From positions 131,163,116-131,227,115 of the forward strand of contig NC_068939.1 in the NCBI RefSeq assembly GCF_016801865.2: DNA of 64,000 nucleotides, in the 5' to 3' direction. Shown here one piece after another: positions 44,100-56,299 of the stretch. The first letter of the stretch is position 1. Each line of letters begins with the position of its first letter. Source of the stretch: Culex pipiens pallens (lineage: Eukaryota > Arthropoda > Insecta > Diptera > Culicidae). A program made the position numbers and the translations under genes. A model generated the notes under the pieces. It was not told the DNA's origin and made no database searches. It saw only the letters and a list, made by a program, of their open reading frames with translations.

Positions 44100-45297
44100 T
44101 TGAAATGAATAACTTTGTCCAAAGGCAAACTATCTCCAACTAACTCCTTTAATCATTATTCGTTCAAATTTTTAAAACTTTTAAAAACAAAGCTTATGCA
44201 TAAACTAAAACATGCATCATTTCTGAACGATCCCTTAAAAAAAGGAACAGAATGCCAACTTGCAGAAAAAATACACACTGTTTCAAAAATGAACAACGTT
44301 TTGAGTTTGTGAAGTACCCATTTCCAGTGGGGAGACGGCAATCGCCGCCCCTCGACATCGTGCTCCGTTAATGATCGAACCATTTTCGAGTGATTTCGCA
44401 CATTTCGCGGATGGAACTTCCGACAGGCCGGCCCATTCAACAGGCACCCGCAAATGACCCACTTTGGCAAAGTCTTGATGTGGCAGGAGCGGGGTGTGAA
44501 CAATTGAGCAATGAGCTTGGAAAAAGTTCGCTGGGGGCTTTTGGTTGGGGCTTATTGGATTGCGTTGATGGGTACGAAGTAGAATTTGCGTGATTTGGGA
44601 AGAAGGTTGGATAAACCAAATGTGGTAGATGTGAGTTGCTTTTTAGATTGTTTTATGTTTTGCATTATAAGAATTTACACAAAAATATCAGTTTCTAAAG
44701 AAAATTGAGTGCGCCTTTAAAAAAAAAATAACAGAAATTCAAGAATTTTTACTAACTCAATTTTTACCAAACCCAAGCAACCAAAAATTCCAATAAATCG
44801 AAAGACTAACCCAACTACATGAAAAAACTCAAGATTAGTGAGAGTCTCCCGTCGCCAGTTTGTGGACGTCGATAATTTGTCGCTGATTAGGAGAAGAAGT
44901 TTACTTTGCCGAAGAGGACTCCCGAAGGGAGGCAGCTTTAATTAATCACAGTGTCTGATTAGGCGCGAGCTTTTTCCACCAGCCAACAAGAAAAAGCAAA
45001 CAGACTTCGAGAGTGGGTTTATGCAAATTGGTCGTGCGATGGCTTTTGAACGGGGGAGGCGACACTGTTCACTGTGCTTACAGGGGGGAAAGCCATCGCG
45101 ACATGAATCTTGATCACCCTGGGAAAGAATGTCTCCGATTGTGGTGGGCCTGTCGTTGCGAAAGTAAATTAGATTTCCATTGAATTTTGATCAATGTTTT
45201 CCTCTTTTTGTGTTCGGAATTAATGAGTTTTAGAAAAACTTTGGCGTGATTGTTGAAGTTGGTAATTAGGATTTAACAAATCAAATGATAAGAACAT
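44100..45297. other. Unique-looking non-coding stretch
   Basis: GC-richer blocks at 44300-44620 and 44840-45160 show overlapping frames on both strands with no recognised domain. They are probably intronic. Confidence 0.4.
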
Positions 45298-46315
45298 GCA
45301 AAAAAGCAAAAAAAGCAAAAATGCAAAAAAGCAAAAAAGCAAAAAAGCAAAAAAGCAAAAAAGCAAAAAAGCAAAAAAGCAAAAAAGCAAAAAAGCAAAA
45401 AAGCAAAAAAGCAAAAAATCAAAAAAGCAAAAAAGCAAAAAAGCAAAAAAGCAAAAAAGCAAAAAAGCAAAAAGCAAAAAAGCAAAAAAGCAAAAAAGCA
45501 AAAAAGCAGAAAAGCAAAAAAGCAAAAAAGCAAAAAAGCAAAAAATCAAAAAAGCAAAAAAGCAAAAAAGCAAAAAAGCAATAAAGCAAAAAGCAAAAAA
45601 GCAAAAAAGCAAAAAAGCAAAAAAAGGAAAAAAGCAAAAAAGGAAAAAAGCAAAAAAGCAAAAAAGCAAAAAAGCAAAAAAGCAAAAAAGCAAAAAAGCA
45701 AAAAAGCAAAAAAGCAAAAAAGCAAAAAAGCAAAAAAGCAAAAAAGCAAAAAAGCAAAAAAGCAAAAAAGCAAAAAAGCAAAAAAGCAAGAAAGCAAAAA
45801 AGCAAAAAAGCAAAAAAGCAAAAAAGCAAAAAAGCAAAAAAGCAAAAAAGCAAAAAAGCAAAAAAGCAAAAAAGCAAAAAAGCAAAAAAGCAAAAAAGCA
45901 AAAAAGCAAAAAAAGCAAAAAAGAAAAAAAGAATAAAAGCAAAAAATCAAAAAAAGCAAAGCAAAAAAGCAAAAAAGCAAAAAAGCAAAAAAGCAAAAAA
46001 GCAAAAAAGCAAAAAAGCAAAAAAGAAAAAAAGCAAAAAAGCAAAAAATCAAAAAAGCAAAAAAGCAAAAAAGCAAAAAAGCAAAAAAGCAAAAAAGCAA
46101 AAAAGCAAAAAAGCAAAAAAGCAAAAAAGCAAAAAAGCAAAAAAGCAAAAAAAGCAAAAAAGCAAAAAAGCAAAAAAGCAAAAAAGCAAAAAAGCAAAAA
46201 AGCAAAAAAGCAAAAAAGCAAAAAAGCAAAAAAGCAAAAAAGCAAAAAAGCAAAAAAGCAAAACAGCAAAAAAGCAAAAAAGCAAAAAAGCAAAAAAGCA
46301 AAAAAGCAAAAAAAC
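45298..46315 (+). repeat. Second (GCAAAAAA)n satellite, about 1.0 kb
   Basis: It has the same 8-mer unit and the same strand as the array at 12966-14159, 32 kb away. It has more variants (AATC, GCAG, GGAA, GAAAAAAAG). It ends 117 bases before the RTE element. Long Lys-rich and Phe/Leu-rich frames are artefacts of a stop-free 8-bp repeat. Confidence 0.96.
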
Positions 46316-46646
46316 GAACAAGCGAACATTTCAAATATTTCAAGTGAATAGAAGTTTTCAGTAATTTTTGTAGTGTCCCAGACTATGCCCCTACGTATTT
46401 TTTTAAAATTCAAATGATAATGGTACCATTCTTGGTTGGCGAACGACTGGACATGGCGTACCATAGGTACTTCGAGTATCGCAGGAATAAAATAGACCCA
46501 CCAAGCGGTCCGTTAGCCTCTTGTCCAGTAACTCCGATACCCTGGCCTCCCCGCGGCGCTAGCCGGGATACTAGTAACCATTGGAGAGATCGGGTAACCA
46601 ACCCCGGTGGGAACTCTGGTAGTATGCTGACAGGGAAGGGGGGCTC

Positions 46647-46664
46647 CATCCTCTTCGGAGGGTG
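46647..46664 (+). other. UUCG-capped hairpin in the RTE 5' region
   Basis: CATCCTC-TTCG-GAGGGTG forms seven base pairs (one T-G) closed by C-G around a UUCG tetraloop, among the most stable RNA loops. It lies upstream of the coding frame. Its function is unknown. Confidence 0.55.
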
Positions 46665-46739
46665 TAGCTATGCCGTTAGGCCTCGTGAGAAAGGCCCCCG
46701 TTACGGTGTCGAGAGAAAACCGGAGCTGGGTCTCGGTAG

Positions 46740-49700
46740 CTTCAAGGTGGCAGCCCCACCCCGAGACTAGGTATCGCAGCCCCAATCCGGCTGCATACCG
46801 AAACCAAAATCATTACGAACAATCAAGAAGGAATAAGGATCCGGAACAAACGGCATAGACCTAGGCACGAAAAGGACACCGATTGGAAACTCGGAACATG
46901 GAACTGCAGATCGCTACGTTTCGATGGGTATGAGTACGCTCTGTTGAACGAGCTCAAACCCCGCAACTTCGATGTTGTAGCACTGCAGGAGATGTGCTGG
47001 AAGGGAGCGAAGATGATGCTTTGGAGCTCACCATGTACCAGAGCGGCGGAGCCGAAAACAAGCTGGGAACCGGCTTCATAGTGTTGGGCAAGATGCGGAG
47101 TCGTGTGATAGATTGGGAGCCGATCGACGACCGGATGTGTAGGTTGAGGATTAAAGGCCGTTTCTTCAACTATCACATCTTCAACGTACATTGCCCACAC
47201 GAGGAATCATCCGATGCCGAGAAGGAAGCGTTCTACGCGAAGCTGGAGCAGAAGTTCGACAGCTGCCCGCAGAGGGACGTCAAGATCGTCATCGGAGATA
47301 TGAACGCTCGCATAGGAAGGGAGGAGATGTACAAGCCGGTGATCGGGCCGAACAGCCTGCACACCGTCACCAACGACAACGGCCAGCGGTGCATCAACTT
47401 CGCAGCCTCCCGCGGTATGGTGGTACGAAGCACATTCTTCCCCCGGAAAGACATCCACAAAGTCACCTGGACATCGCCTAACCAACGAACAAAAACACAA
47501 ATCGACCACGTCCTCATCGACGGCCGATTCTTCTCAGACATACGGAACATGCGCACGTACCGCGGTGCGGACATCCACTCGGACCACTACCTGGTGGGTG
47601 CAAGCATGCGCTCAAAACTGTCGACGACGTACCACCGACGACGGAGCCGGCTCCCACCGCCGTTCAACACCGAGCGGCTGCAGGACACGGCTGCGGCTCA
47701 GCACTACGTGCAGCAGCTGGAAGCGAGCCTGCCAACGGAGGAGGAACTCGGCGCTGCCTCGCTCAACGATGGATGGAGCAGAATATGCTCGGCCATCGGC
47801 AGTGCCGCTGAAGCCGCGCTAGGTAGTACGGTGCGAGTTGGAAAACAGCGCTGGTTCGACGAGGAGTGCCAGCGGCTACTTGACGAGAAGAATGCAGCTT
47901 ACGCGGTGAAGCTGAGAGCCGCAACTGATGAGAACGTGGCCAGATACAAACAAGCGCTGAAACAGCAGAGAACGGTCTTCAAGCTCAAGAAGCGCCAGCT
48001 GGAAGATCGCGATCGCGCCGAAATGGAGCAGCTGTTCCGGCAGAACGAGACGCGAAAGTTCTACGAGAAGGTTAACCGGTCCCGCAAAGGCTATGCGCCG
48101 CAAGCCAATACTTGTCGGGACGCCGAGGGAAACCTTCTTATGGACAAAGGCGAGGTGTTGAACAGGTGGCAGCAGTTCTTCAACGAGCACCTCAACGGCG
48201 ATGTAGCGCATGGAGACGGCTTTGAAGCCCAACTTGGACCGCCCGCTGCTGACCAACAGTTCCCGGCACCTGATCTGGAGACGGTGAAGAAGGAGATCAG
48301 GCAGCTGAAGAACAACAGGGCCGCCGGTAAAGATCGGTTACCCGGTGAGCTCTTCAAATATGGAGGAGAGCAGTTGGCGAGGGCGATCCACTTGGTGATT
48401 TCTAAGATCTGGAGGGAGGAGAAACTACCAGAAGAATGGATGGATGGTGTCGTGTGTCCCATCTACAAAAAGGGCGATAAGCTGGACTGCGGCAACTACC
48501 GCGGCATCACGCTTATCAACGCGGCCTATAAAATCCTCTCCCAGATCCTCTGCCGTCTGCTGACACCGTACGCACGGAGGTTCGTGGGCCCCTATCAAGC
48601 GGGGTTTACTGGCGCTCGGGCCACCACGGACCAAATTTTCTCGCTCCGGCAGATCCTCGAGAAATGCCGTGAGTACAACGTGCCCACGCATCACATCTTC
48701 ATCGATTTCAAGGCAGCGTACGATACAGTCGACCGCGAACAGCTATGGCAGATCATGCACGAGAACGGATTTCCGGACAAACTGACACGGCTGATCAAGG
48801 CTACCTTGGATCGTGTGATGTGTCACGTGCGAGTGGCAGGGGAGCTAGCGGACCCCTTTCAATCGCACCAAGGGTTACGACAAGGTGACGGCTTATCCAA
48901 TGCGCTGTTTAACATCGGACTTGAGGGAGTTGTGCGAAGAGCGGGTATAGACACGAGAGGCACGATTTGCAACAGGACAGTCCAACTTCTTGCTTATGCG
49001 GACGACATTGACATTATAGCAAGAGACCTAGAGACGGTGAAAAGGGTTTACACCGCCTTAAAGACGCAAGCAAGACGAATTGGATTGGCCATGAATACGA
49101 CGAAAACAAAGTACATGAAAGGGAGGGGCTCAAAGGACGTTGACCCCCCAAGACTCACCCCTTTAGCTGTGGATGGCGATGTGCTGGAGGAGGTGAGCGA
49201 ATTCGTGTACTTGGGATCGCTGGTAACGGCCGACAACGACACCAGCTTAGAGATCCGGACTCGTATCCACTCCGCGAATCGCGCCTACTTTGGATTACGG
49301 AAAACCTTGACATCTGATCGAGTGCAACGCGCCACGAAGCTGACCCTGTACAAGACACTGATTAGACCGGTTGCCCTCTATGGCCATGAGACCTGGACGC
49401 TGCGGCAAGAGGACGAACGGGCCCTTGGAGTTTTCGAACGGAAGGTGCTGCGAACGATCTACGGTGGAGTACGTACAGCTCAGAACGAGTGGCGAAGGCG
49501 CATGAACCACGAACTGCACGCGCTGCTGGGAGAACCGACCATCGTCACACTGGCGAGAATCGGGAGGCTCAGATGGGCCGGCCATGTCGCGAGGATGGAC
49601 GAAGACCATCCTGTCAGGATGCTCTTTGACCGCGCGCGACCGGATGGCGGCACAGGCCGACGAGCAGGAGCACAGCGTGCACGATGGGGAAATCAGATCG

Positions 49701-49813
49701 AGGCGGACCTAAGAAAGATCTGCAACCTAGGAGACTGGCGAGCTGCAGCCCAGAACCGAGCAACATGGAACAACCTTCTTGATACAGCACGAGCACCGCG
49801 TATGGTGTTCTAA
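46740..49813 (+). CDS. RTE endonuclease/reverse transcriptase (one frameshift)
   Basis: The protein nicks target DNA and copies the element RNA. The APE-like endonuclease starts in one frame at about 46884 (GTWNCRSL, then VALQE near 46985), with no in-frame stop from 46740. A shift at about 47003-47005, at a GGG run, moves to the frame open from 46994 to the TAA at 49811-49813. Counting from 46994, GDMNARIG lies at residues 101-108, QIDHVLID near 169 and SDHYLV at 196-201. RT has KGDKLDCGNYRGI (493-505), FIDFKAAYDTV (569-579), QGLRQGDGLSN (626-636) and YADD (668-671). The C-terminal LRWAGHVARM region is typical of RTE-like proteins. The single shift implies a recent loss of function, or a sequencing error. 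Confidence 0.85.
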
Positions 49814-49987
49814 GCTGATTGGTATGTATGGTACCATTCTATAACAGAAAATGTGAAAAACGGGCAAAATATTTGAAAAGTGTCTGTAACAAAATTATGA
49901 AAAAAATAGAAAGACAATATATAATGAAAGGAAGTGGTAGAAAAGGCCAAATACTACTCAAAACAAACAAAAACTTAATAAGATATA

Positions 49988-52089
49988 TGGGTCATTCCAC
50001 CTGAAGTGTGCAAGAAAAAATGCAAATTTGAAAATTACCATCTCCGATTCTGCTCAAATTTGGCAGAGCTGTTGAGACTATCAAAACATGCAAAAATCCC
50101 GAATTTTATCCAAATCGGACCTCCCCCTCCAGTTTTGTACCCTCCCAAAAAATCGACTTTTTGGCTATTTTTGAGCAAAACCCCTATCTTCAAACGACGA
50201 TAACTCAGGAACCACAAATCTTAGAGAGTCGGTCTTAGACTCAATTTTGAAGGAAATTGGACGTAGAATCCATTTCCGTGATCAAAATTTGGATTAAAAT
50301 ATGTTTTCTACCTGCATTGCGCAATTCAAAACTTTGAATGGCCGTATCTCAAAACAGCCCTATTTATTTTTTAAATTTGACCTCACCATCGTATTCCCCG
50401 TCCAATTTTACATAAGAATCACTTATCGACAGAAAGGAATATGTTTCGTTCCAGAGATATCGAATTTTAAAGTTTTGAGTATTTGAGATTACCTAAATTA
50501 GCTACACTCGCCACATATGCTAGAAGGACTCGGGCGCGCTGATCAATAACTGCTACCTGTTTATTTATTGAAATACGATTTCATCCCAATTAATCATTAG
50601 CAAATTAGGCAAAAATTGTAGGAAAATGCTGTATTAATCTTAAATTTAAAAAAATAGTATGGGGTGAATTTATGTGCTAGCCCACAGGACAGAGCAAGAA
50701 CGACACGCAATTCAGAGCAGAATGGAATTCCCGCTGTGCTAGCAGGAAATTGAAATTGATGTTGTAAGTAACACTTAAGAAAAAGTGTACAATACATTAT
50801 CGTATCAAAAATTATGAATTAACATGAATAATACTCTCGTGAAGCATGATTAAGCAAGAGGATTTCTGGAAAGTATAAAGCTGAAAAAAGTAAGAAAATC
50901 ACAAAGATTAATTAACCGTTCGAACAATTATCTTTTTTTTTTGTCAATCATTTCGAAATCTTGGAAGACGATACAGCTGCTGTCCACATGTATCAGAAGT
51001 ATATGGTTTCGTTTTTGAAATTAAATGAACCAGAATTGAAAAAAAATTCTCAATTTTTCAGATGAAACTGGTTCACAATATAAAAATCAGTTTAATATGA
51101 TCATGCTCAATCTTTCTAACCGTAAGGCAGATTTTGGGGTTTATTGCTGAATGACACTATTTTGCTACCGCACATGGCAAAAGCTCTAGAACCCATGAGA
51201 ATTATTTCATCTACTACATCCAGCTCTACATTTGTTCTTGCTTCAAATAAAATAAATAATTTGATAAAGTGGGAAGAAATGAGGAATTAGGAAAAATATG
51301 AAAACAATAGATTTTTTTTAATTGTGTTGTAAAAACGTTGTAGCATTTGCAAATAAATATTGAAAGTTCAAATTTTACCTAATATGGTTCAATGACACTG
51401 ACATCAGGAAAAACAGTGCATTCAAAATTACCCAATAAATATTCCTTAAACAAAAAATAGATTGTTCAAGGTATTGATTATCTCAAAATCGTATAAAATT
51501 ATAAAAATAATTCATCTGACAGAACACCAGGTAGTAATTATTGATAAGCGCGCCCGAGTCCTTCTAGCATATGTGGCGAGTGTAGCTAATTTAGGTAATC
51601 TCAAATACTCAACACTTTAAAATTCGATATCTCTGGAACGAAACATATTCCTTTCTGACGATAAGTGATTCTTATGTAAAATTGGACGGGGAATACGATG
51701 TTGAGGTCAAATTTAAAAAATAAATAGGGCTGTTTTGAGATACGGCCATTCAAAGTTTTGAATTGCGCAATACAGGTAGAAAACATATTTTAATCCAAAT
51801 TTTGATCACGGAAATGGATTCTACGTCCAATTTCCTTCAAAATTGAGTCTAAGACCGACTCTCTAAGATTTGTGGTTCCTGAGTTATCGTCGTTTGAAGA
51901 TAGGGGTTTTGCTCAAAAATAGCCAAAAAGTCGATTTTTTGGGAGGGTACAAAACTGGAGGGGGAGGTCCGATTTGGATAAAATTCGGGATTTTTGCATG
52001 TTTTGATAGTCTCAACAGCTCTGCCAAATTTGAGCAGAATCGGAGATGGTAATTTTCAAATGGTGTTCCGCTTCAGATGGAATGACCCA
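49988..52089. mobile_element. TA-flanked foldback element with ~573-bp arms
   Basis: Termini TGGGTCATTCCACCTGAAG (left) and its near-inverse ending TGGAATGACCCA (right) abut TA on both sides (49986-49987 and 52090-52091). Arms of about 49988-50562 and 51529-52089 mirror each other (positions sum to 102087 over most of the length, with one 10-base indel near the ends). A 966-bp AT-rich centre has no recognised gene. A TA duplication suggests Tc1/mariner-type mobilisation. Identical 60-61-codon frames in both arms are mirror artefacts. Confidence 0.8.
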
Positions 52090-52212
52090 TATGTAAATTT
52101 AATTACTAAAGATTAAACAAAACAAAGTGTTTTGCAGAACAAAAGTTACTCAAATGTATCTCCTAAACAAGGGAAAAATAAAAAAAAACGAAAAAAAGTA
52201 TGGGAAATAAAA

Positions 52213-53404
52213 CAGGCTTACCCGCGGGCCGGATCCAGCCCGTGAAGCCATTTCATCCGGCCCGCGACGACTTTTCAAAATAGTTCTATGACCGGCCCTT
52301 AAGGCTGGTCATGAAATATTTAATATACCAATTGAATGACTAAGTTTAAAAAATGAGCTGGAGATCAAATTTTGGAAATAAAATTTTCTAAATCAATATA
52401 TTATTTTGAATTTGCCTTTGTATTTTTTAAATGTTTTTTTTTTTTCGAATTCAAACATTCTTTATTTTTGAATTTTATTCACATAGTATCTTAATTGATA
52501 GTTTCAGAATCATTTAGGGGAACTATACCCTTTTTCAGCCTATTTCTATTATCGGCCTATCAGCGCTTTGATCAGGAATTACAGCTTTCATAAAGTGTTT
52601 TTGACTGTTTCAAAGTAATAAATAGCACAAAAAAAGTGAGCAAGCAACTCTCCCTTGTTGATACATCTCAAAATGTTGATTTAATAGCGGAAAACGGCAA
52701 AAGTGATGAGAATTGGTCAAGCGGCTTAGAGTGATTAAAATGGGTATATTTCCCCTAATAAACTGTAAAATGGTGCAGGTTCACAAAATTTCCCATTTCG
52801 TGAAAATGTGAAATGATAATAAAAAAAGTTGGATTGCTGTCTAAAGATGCACAATAAGACACCTAAAAAACTTCTTAAAAATTTTACTATGTTTACTGCA
52901 AATTTAAGCTTCTCTGTTTTGAGGAACTCGTTTAAATTTTTTTGTTTTTTTTTATTAATAATAATAATAATAATATTTCATCATTCATTTTGTACCGCAA
53001 TTACTTCCCTAATGAACAGAGTTGTTCCTTTAAAGGGTAGTTACTGGTAACACAAAATGAGTAAGCAAAAAATAATGTTTTTTAGTAAAACTTTGCGATG
53101 ATAATGTTTTGTTTAAAAAAAGCTTTTAAAAAGCAATTTAGTCATACTGAAAAAAAGAGATCGCCGCAGAAAATTTTGAAAATATTGAAAGTCTCAAAAT
53201 GAGTCAAGAAATCAGAAGGCAAAAAATATTCTTTTTTATAACTAGTTTATTTTTTTTTGCTTAACATATAAGGTTCTTAAAACTAATATTAAATTTATAA
53301 AAAAAATGTTTACTTTTTCAACATTTATCAAAAAAAAATTCGACCCGCCATTGCTTCAGAAATATCAGATCCGGCCCGCAGGGCCAAAAGGTTGGGCACC
53401 CCTG
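52213..53404. mobile_element. hAT-like non-autonomous element (1.19 kb)
   Basis: The left end CAGGCTTACCCGCGGGCCGG and right end ...GGGCCAAAAGGTTGGGCACCCCTG face each other. The inverse of the right end, CAGGGGTGCCCAACC, is a classic hAT-type terminus, and both subterminal regions carry CCGGCCCGC words. The flanking 8-mers AAATAAAA and CAATAGAG match at only 5 of 8 positions, so any duplication has decayed. The interior is AT-rich, includes an (AAT)n run near 52958-52974 and has no transposase. Confidence 0.65.
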
Positions 53405-55004
53405 CAATAGAGGGTTAAATCAACTGTTTTCATTACGAAATCTCTATTTCTTTAAATTCTCCGAACACAATAAAGTAGAGTTTTATTTTAAAATATTTGT
53501 AAAACTTAAAATAAGTTCAACATTCATCGAATTTGCCTGAATTAGCACTTTCAAGCTTGTTTTTCCCTTTCCAGAGTTGTTCATCCCCAACCACACCGGT
53601 TTTTCGGATGTTGAACTGATTAGCATCCATTCAATATTGCAGAGTTTTTCACTCCTCTTCCAAAAATTCAAATGAACCATCCCAGCAAAATGAATCCTGC
53701 AAAACCCATTGACTGGAGGCGAGGCGCAAACAGAATCTAATCACATTTGCATGCGAATTGATTGCAAGTTAATTACTTTCGGGGGCGGCAGGCCAAGTTT
53801 TTCCTCCGAGTTGAGTTGGGCTTACTTCATCGTTTCGAGGTTCCTGGACCACTCAAAAGGGGATGGGGGAAAGGGGGCGGAAAAGTTGTACCATGTACAA
53901 GTTTTGCCGAAATTTGCAGCCTTTTTCAGGAATCCCAATGAAGTGTGACTGTTTTTCATTTTTCCGGGCGAACTTTTCTCGGGTAATGTTGTTTGCTGTC
54001 CAATTTTGGGAATATTGAATCGAGATTTCAACGGAAAAGCCACAAGCTCTTTCGGTTGATGGTGTGTGAACACGAGTTTGGGACTCGTTACCGTTTTCTT
54101 GTTTCCGGTGAAATCTAATCATTTTTCGAATGGACTGATGAAGAGTGCGATTGAGCTTGGTACACAAATAGGGTTCAGAGAGTTTGATGGGGAATTTGTT
54201 TTAATTTTTGTTATTAATGAGCTGAAAATGAAATTGGTTTTGGCGAGACATTGTGCCTTTGTACTAATTCATCGAAACATTACAGTTTTTTTACACAGTC
54301 AAATTATTAAAAGAAATACGTGCCAAATTCAGCATCCTGCTTCCAACAAAGCCTTAAATAAAGTCCGCAAATTTCGCCAACGCCGTGAAAATTCATTTCC
54401 GTCACAGTTTAATGGCCCACTGCCACTGGCACAACTCGCTTGGGTGCCCCTTTCTTCCCTCCCAACCCTCAAAAGACCCCACCCAAAGCGAAATCAACCG
54501 TCACACAAATCACGGACCTCGTCGACAAAGTCTTGGGTAGAAAAAAAAAAAAAAAAAAACTGAGTCGCAAAAGTTCGCCAATTCCCGGCACGTCGCGCAA
54601 TTTGTCAGATTTGCTTCGTCGGGGGGAATTTAAAAAGATGAATTTGAAATTTTTCAAACGGGAGGCCTTTCAGGTTGGTCCCACAGGAAGGGAGCTGGAG
54701 GTGCCACTTTTTCGCACCTAGGGGGGTGGCTTCCGGTGGGGGCAGGGGAGAAAGGTTGGCTCTGGGACCTTTTTTTTTCTTGCTTGTTCCGCGGCTGAGG
54801 CCGCGTTGGGATTTATCCAAAGTTGGTCGCGTGAAAAGTCGCGGTTGGAAAAAGCCACTGATTAGGTTGGTTTGGTTTGTTTTGAGTTCTTAAGAAATGG
54901 AAAATTTATGATAATTTTCTGATAAGCAATACATATAAAAATTGCAGGAAAAAGTTAAATAATAGCTAGAAAATATTTAAAGTTGTAATCAAAACAATAA
55001 ACAA
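53405..55004. other. Unique-looking non-coding stretch
   Basis: Bases 53690-54890 are GC-richer with frames of up to 165 codons on both strands, but no known domain. A poly(A) run lies at 54540-54558. Probably intronic. Confidence 0.4.
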
Positions 55005-55452
55005 CCCGAACAGACGGTAATAACTAAATTCATGCCATTTCAATAACAAATACTGTTAAAATAACAGAAAGTGTTATGGAATATTCCTGCAAAATCCATT
55101 TTTGCATAAGAGTTCAATAACAGTTTATGTTATCATAACAAAATTTGTTATTGGTCTGATATTGATTGAAAGCCAGAACAACTTGAGAATAACATTTTTT
55201 GTTATGGAAGAATACCTCAAACTGTTATTGGGATGATCAGATTAGTTGTTAAAATAACAAAAAAATAATAACAAAAATTTGTTCGAAGAATAACTTAAAA
55301 TGTTATTAGTCTGTTATTACAATAACAATCCAATAACAAAAAAATTATAACGACGAATAACAAATCTTGTTATTCATAACATTAAATGTTATTGGCCTAG
55401 TATTTTCCAATATCAAAAAATGTTATTCCCGCGTTATTTCCGTCTGCTCGGG
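55005..55452. mobile_element. MITE family M, complete copy A (448 bp)
   Basis: Termini CCCGAACAGACGGTAATAAC and GTTATTTCCGTCTGCTCGGG are near-perfect inverses. The body is a series of short palindromic words built on GTTATT and AATAAC (for example AATAACATTTTTTGTTAT), giving extreme local self-complementarity. AA occurs just outside both ends here and in copy C, but is too short to prove a duplication. Confidence 0.8.
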
Positions 55453-55853
55453 AAGGGCTGATTAGAAAGTTAAGAAAACAAACAAAATTCTCTACGTTTT
55501 CGCTAATCGTTTTTCTTCTTGATTTTTTTTAAATTTTAGTGGGTTGTTCATGCTTTTTCTCTGCCAAAAGAAGCCATTTCACACCATTTGTTTTTTTCCA
55601 TACAAGACTCCATGCAATTAAACTGGCTGGTCATACAAAATGAGCATGAGGAATATTAAAAAAAATCTGTTCCTTGAGAAGAGATGTTCTTATTCGTATC
55701 ATTGGTTAAGTTGTGGGGTATGATAGAACACAAATATGTACACTTAAAAAATCCCAATTTGTTTATTTCACTTTCATAACCAAAAGTTATTTTTTCGGAA
55801 ATTTTGTAAATGTTTTAGGGGACTGAAAGAGCATTTATTGTGCAAGAACGATA
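55453..55853. other. AT-rich spacer
   Basis: No feature seen. Confidence 0.4.
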
Positions 55854-56290
55854 CCCGGGCAGACGGTAATAACAAAATTCATGCCATTTCAATAACAAAT
55901 ACTGTTAAAATAACCAAATGTGTTATGGAATATTCTTGCAAAATCCATTTTTGCATAAGAGTTTAATAACAGTTTATGTTATCATATCAAAATTTGTTAT
56001 TGGTCTGATATTAATTGAAAGCCAACCCGAGCAGAAATAACGTGGGAATATATTTTTTTGATATTTGAAAATACTAGGCCAATAACATTTTATGTTATTT
56101 ATAACAAGTTTTGTTATTCGCCGTTATGATTTTTTTGTTATTGGATTGTTATTGAAATAACAGACTAATATCATTTTTAAGCGATTCTTCGAACAAATCT
56201 TTGTTATTATTGTTTTTTATTTTAACAAGTAATCCGATCATCCCAATAACAGTTGAAATTATTCTTCCATAACAAAAAATGTTATTCCAA
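55854..56290. mobile_element. MITE family M, rearranged copy B
   Basis: Bases 55854-56022 match the left half of copy A. From 56025 a new terminus CCCGAGCAGAAATAAC starts, and what follows is the right half of copy A in reverse complement. The copy thus reads left terminus to middle, then right terminus to middle. That arrangement implies inversion of one half or junction of two broken copies. Confidence 0.75.
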
Positions 56291-56299
56291 AATTGTTTT

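Larger units (their letters stand above)
46433..49827 (+). mobile_element. RTE-type non-LTR retrotransposon, near full length
   Basis: A 13-bp direct repeat ATGGTACCATTCT (46420-46432 and 49828-49840) brackets the element exactly. It has a GC-rich 5' region of about 450 bases, an endonuclease-RT frame and a very short 3' tail of 14 bases after the stop, as typical for RTE elements. GC content contrasts sharply with the AT-rich flanks. It inserted beside, not inside, the (GCAAAAAA)n satellite. Confidence 0.88.

Noticed and set aside
46433..46740. HDV-like self-cleaving ribozyme at the RTE 5' end
   Set aside because: A GGTTGG/CCAACC pairing is possible but far too distant, and I could not fit the nested double pseudoknot by eye.
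46414..46858. 118- and 62-codon frames in the RTE 5' region as a separate ORF1
   Set aside because: One frame begins outside the element, upstream of the target duplication. Neither has a nucleic-acid-binding motif, and they overlap the endonuclease frame.
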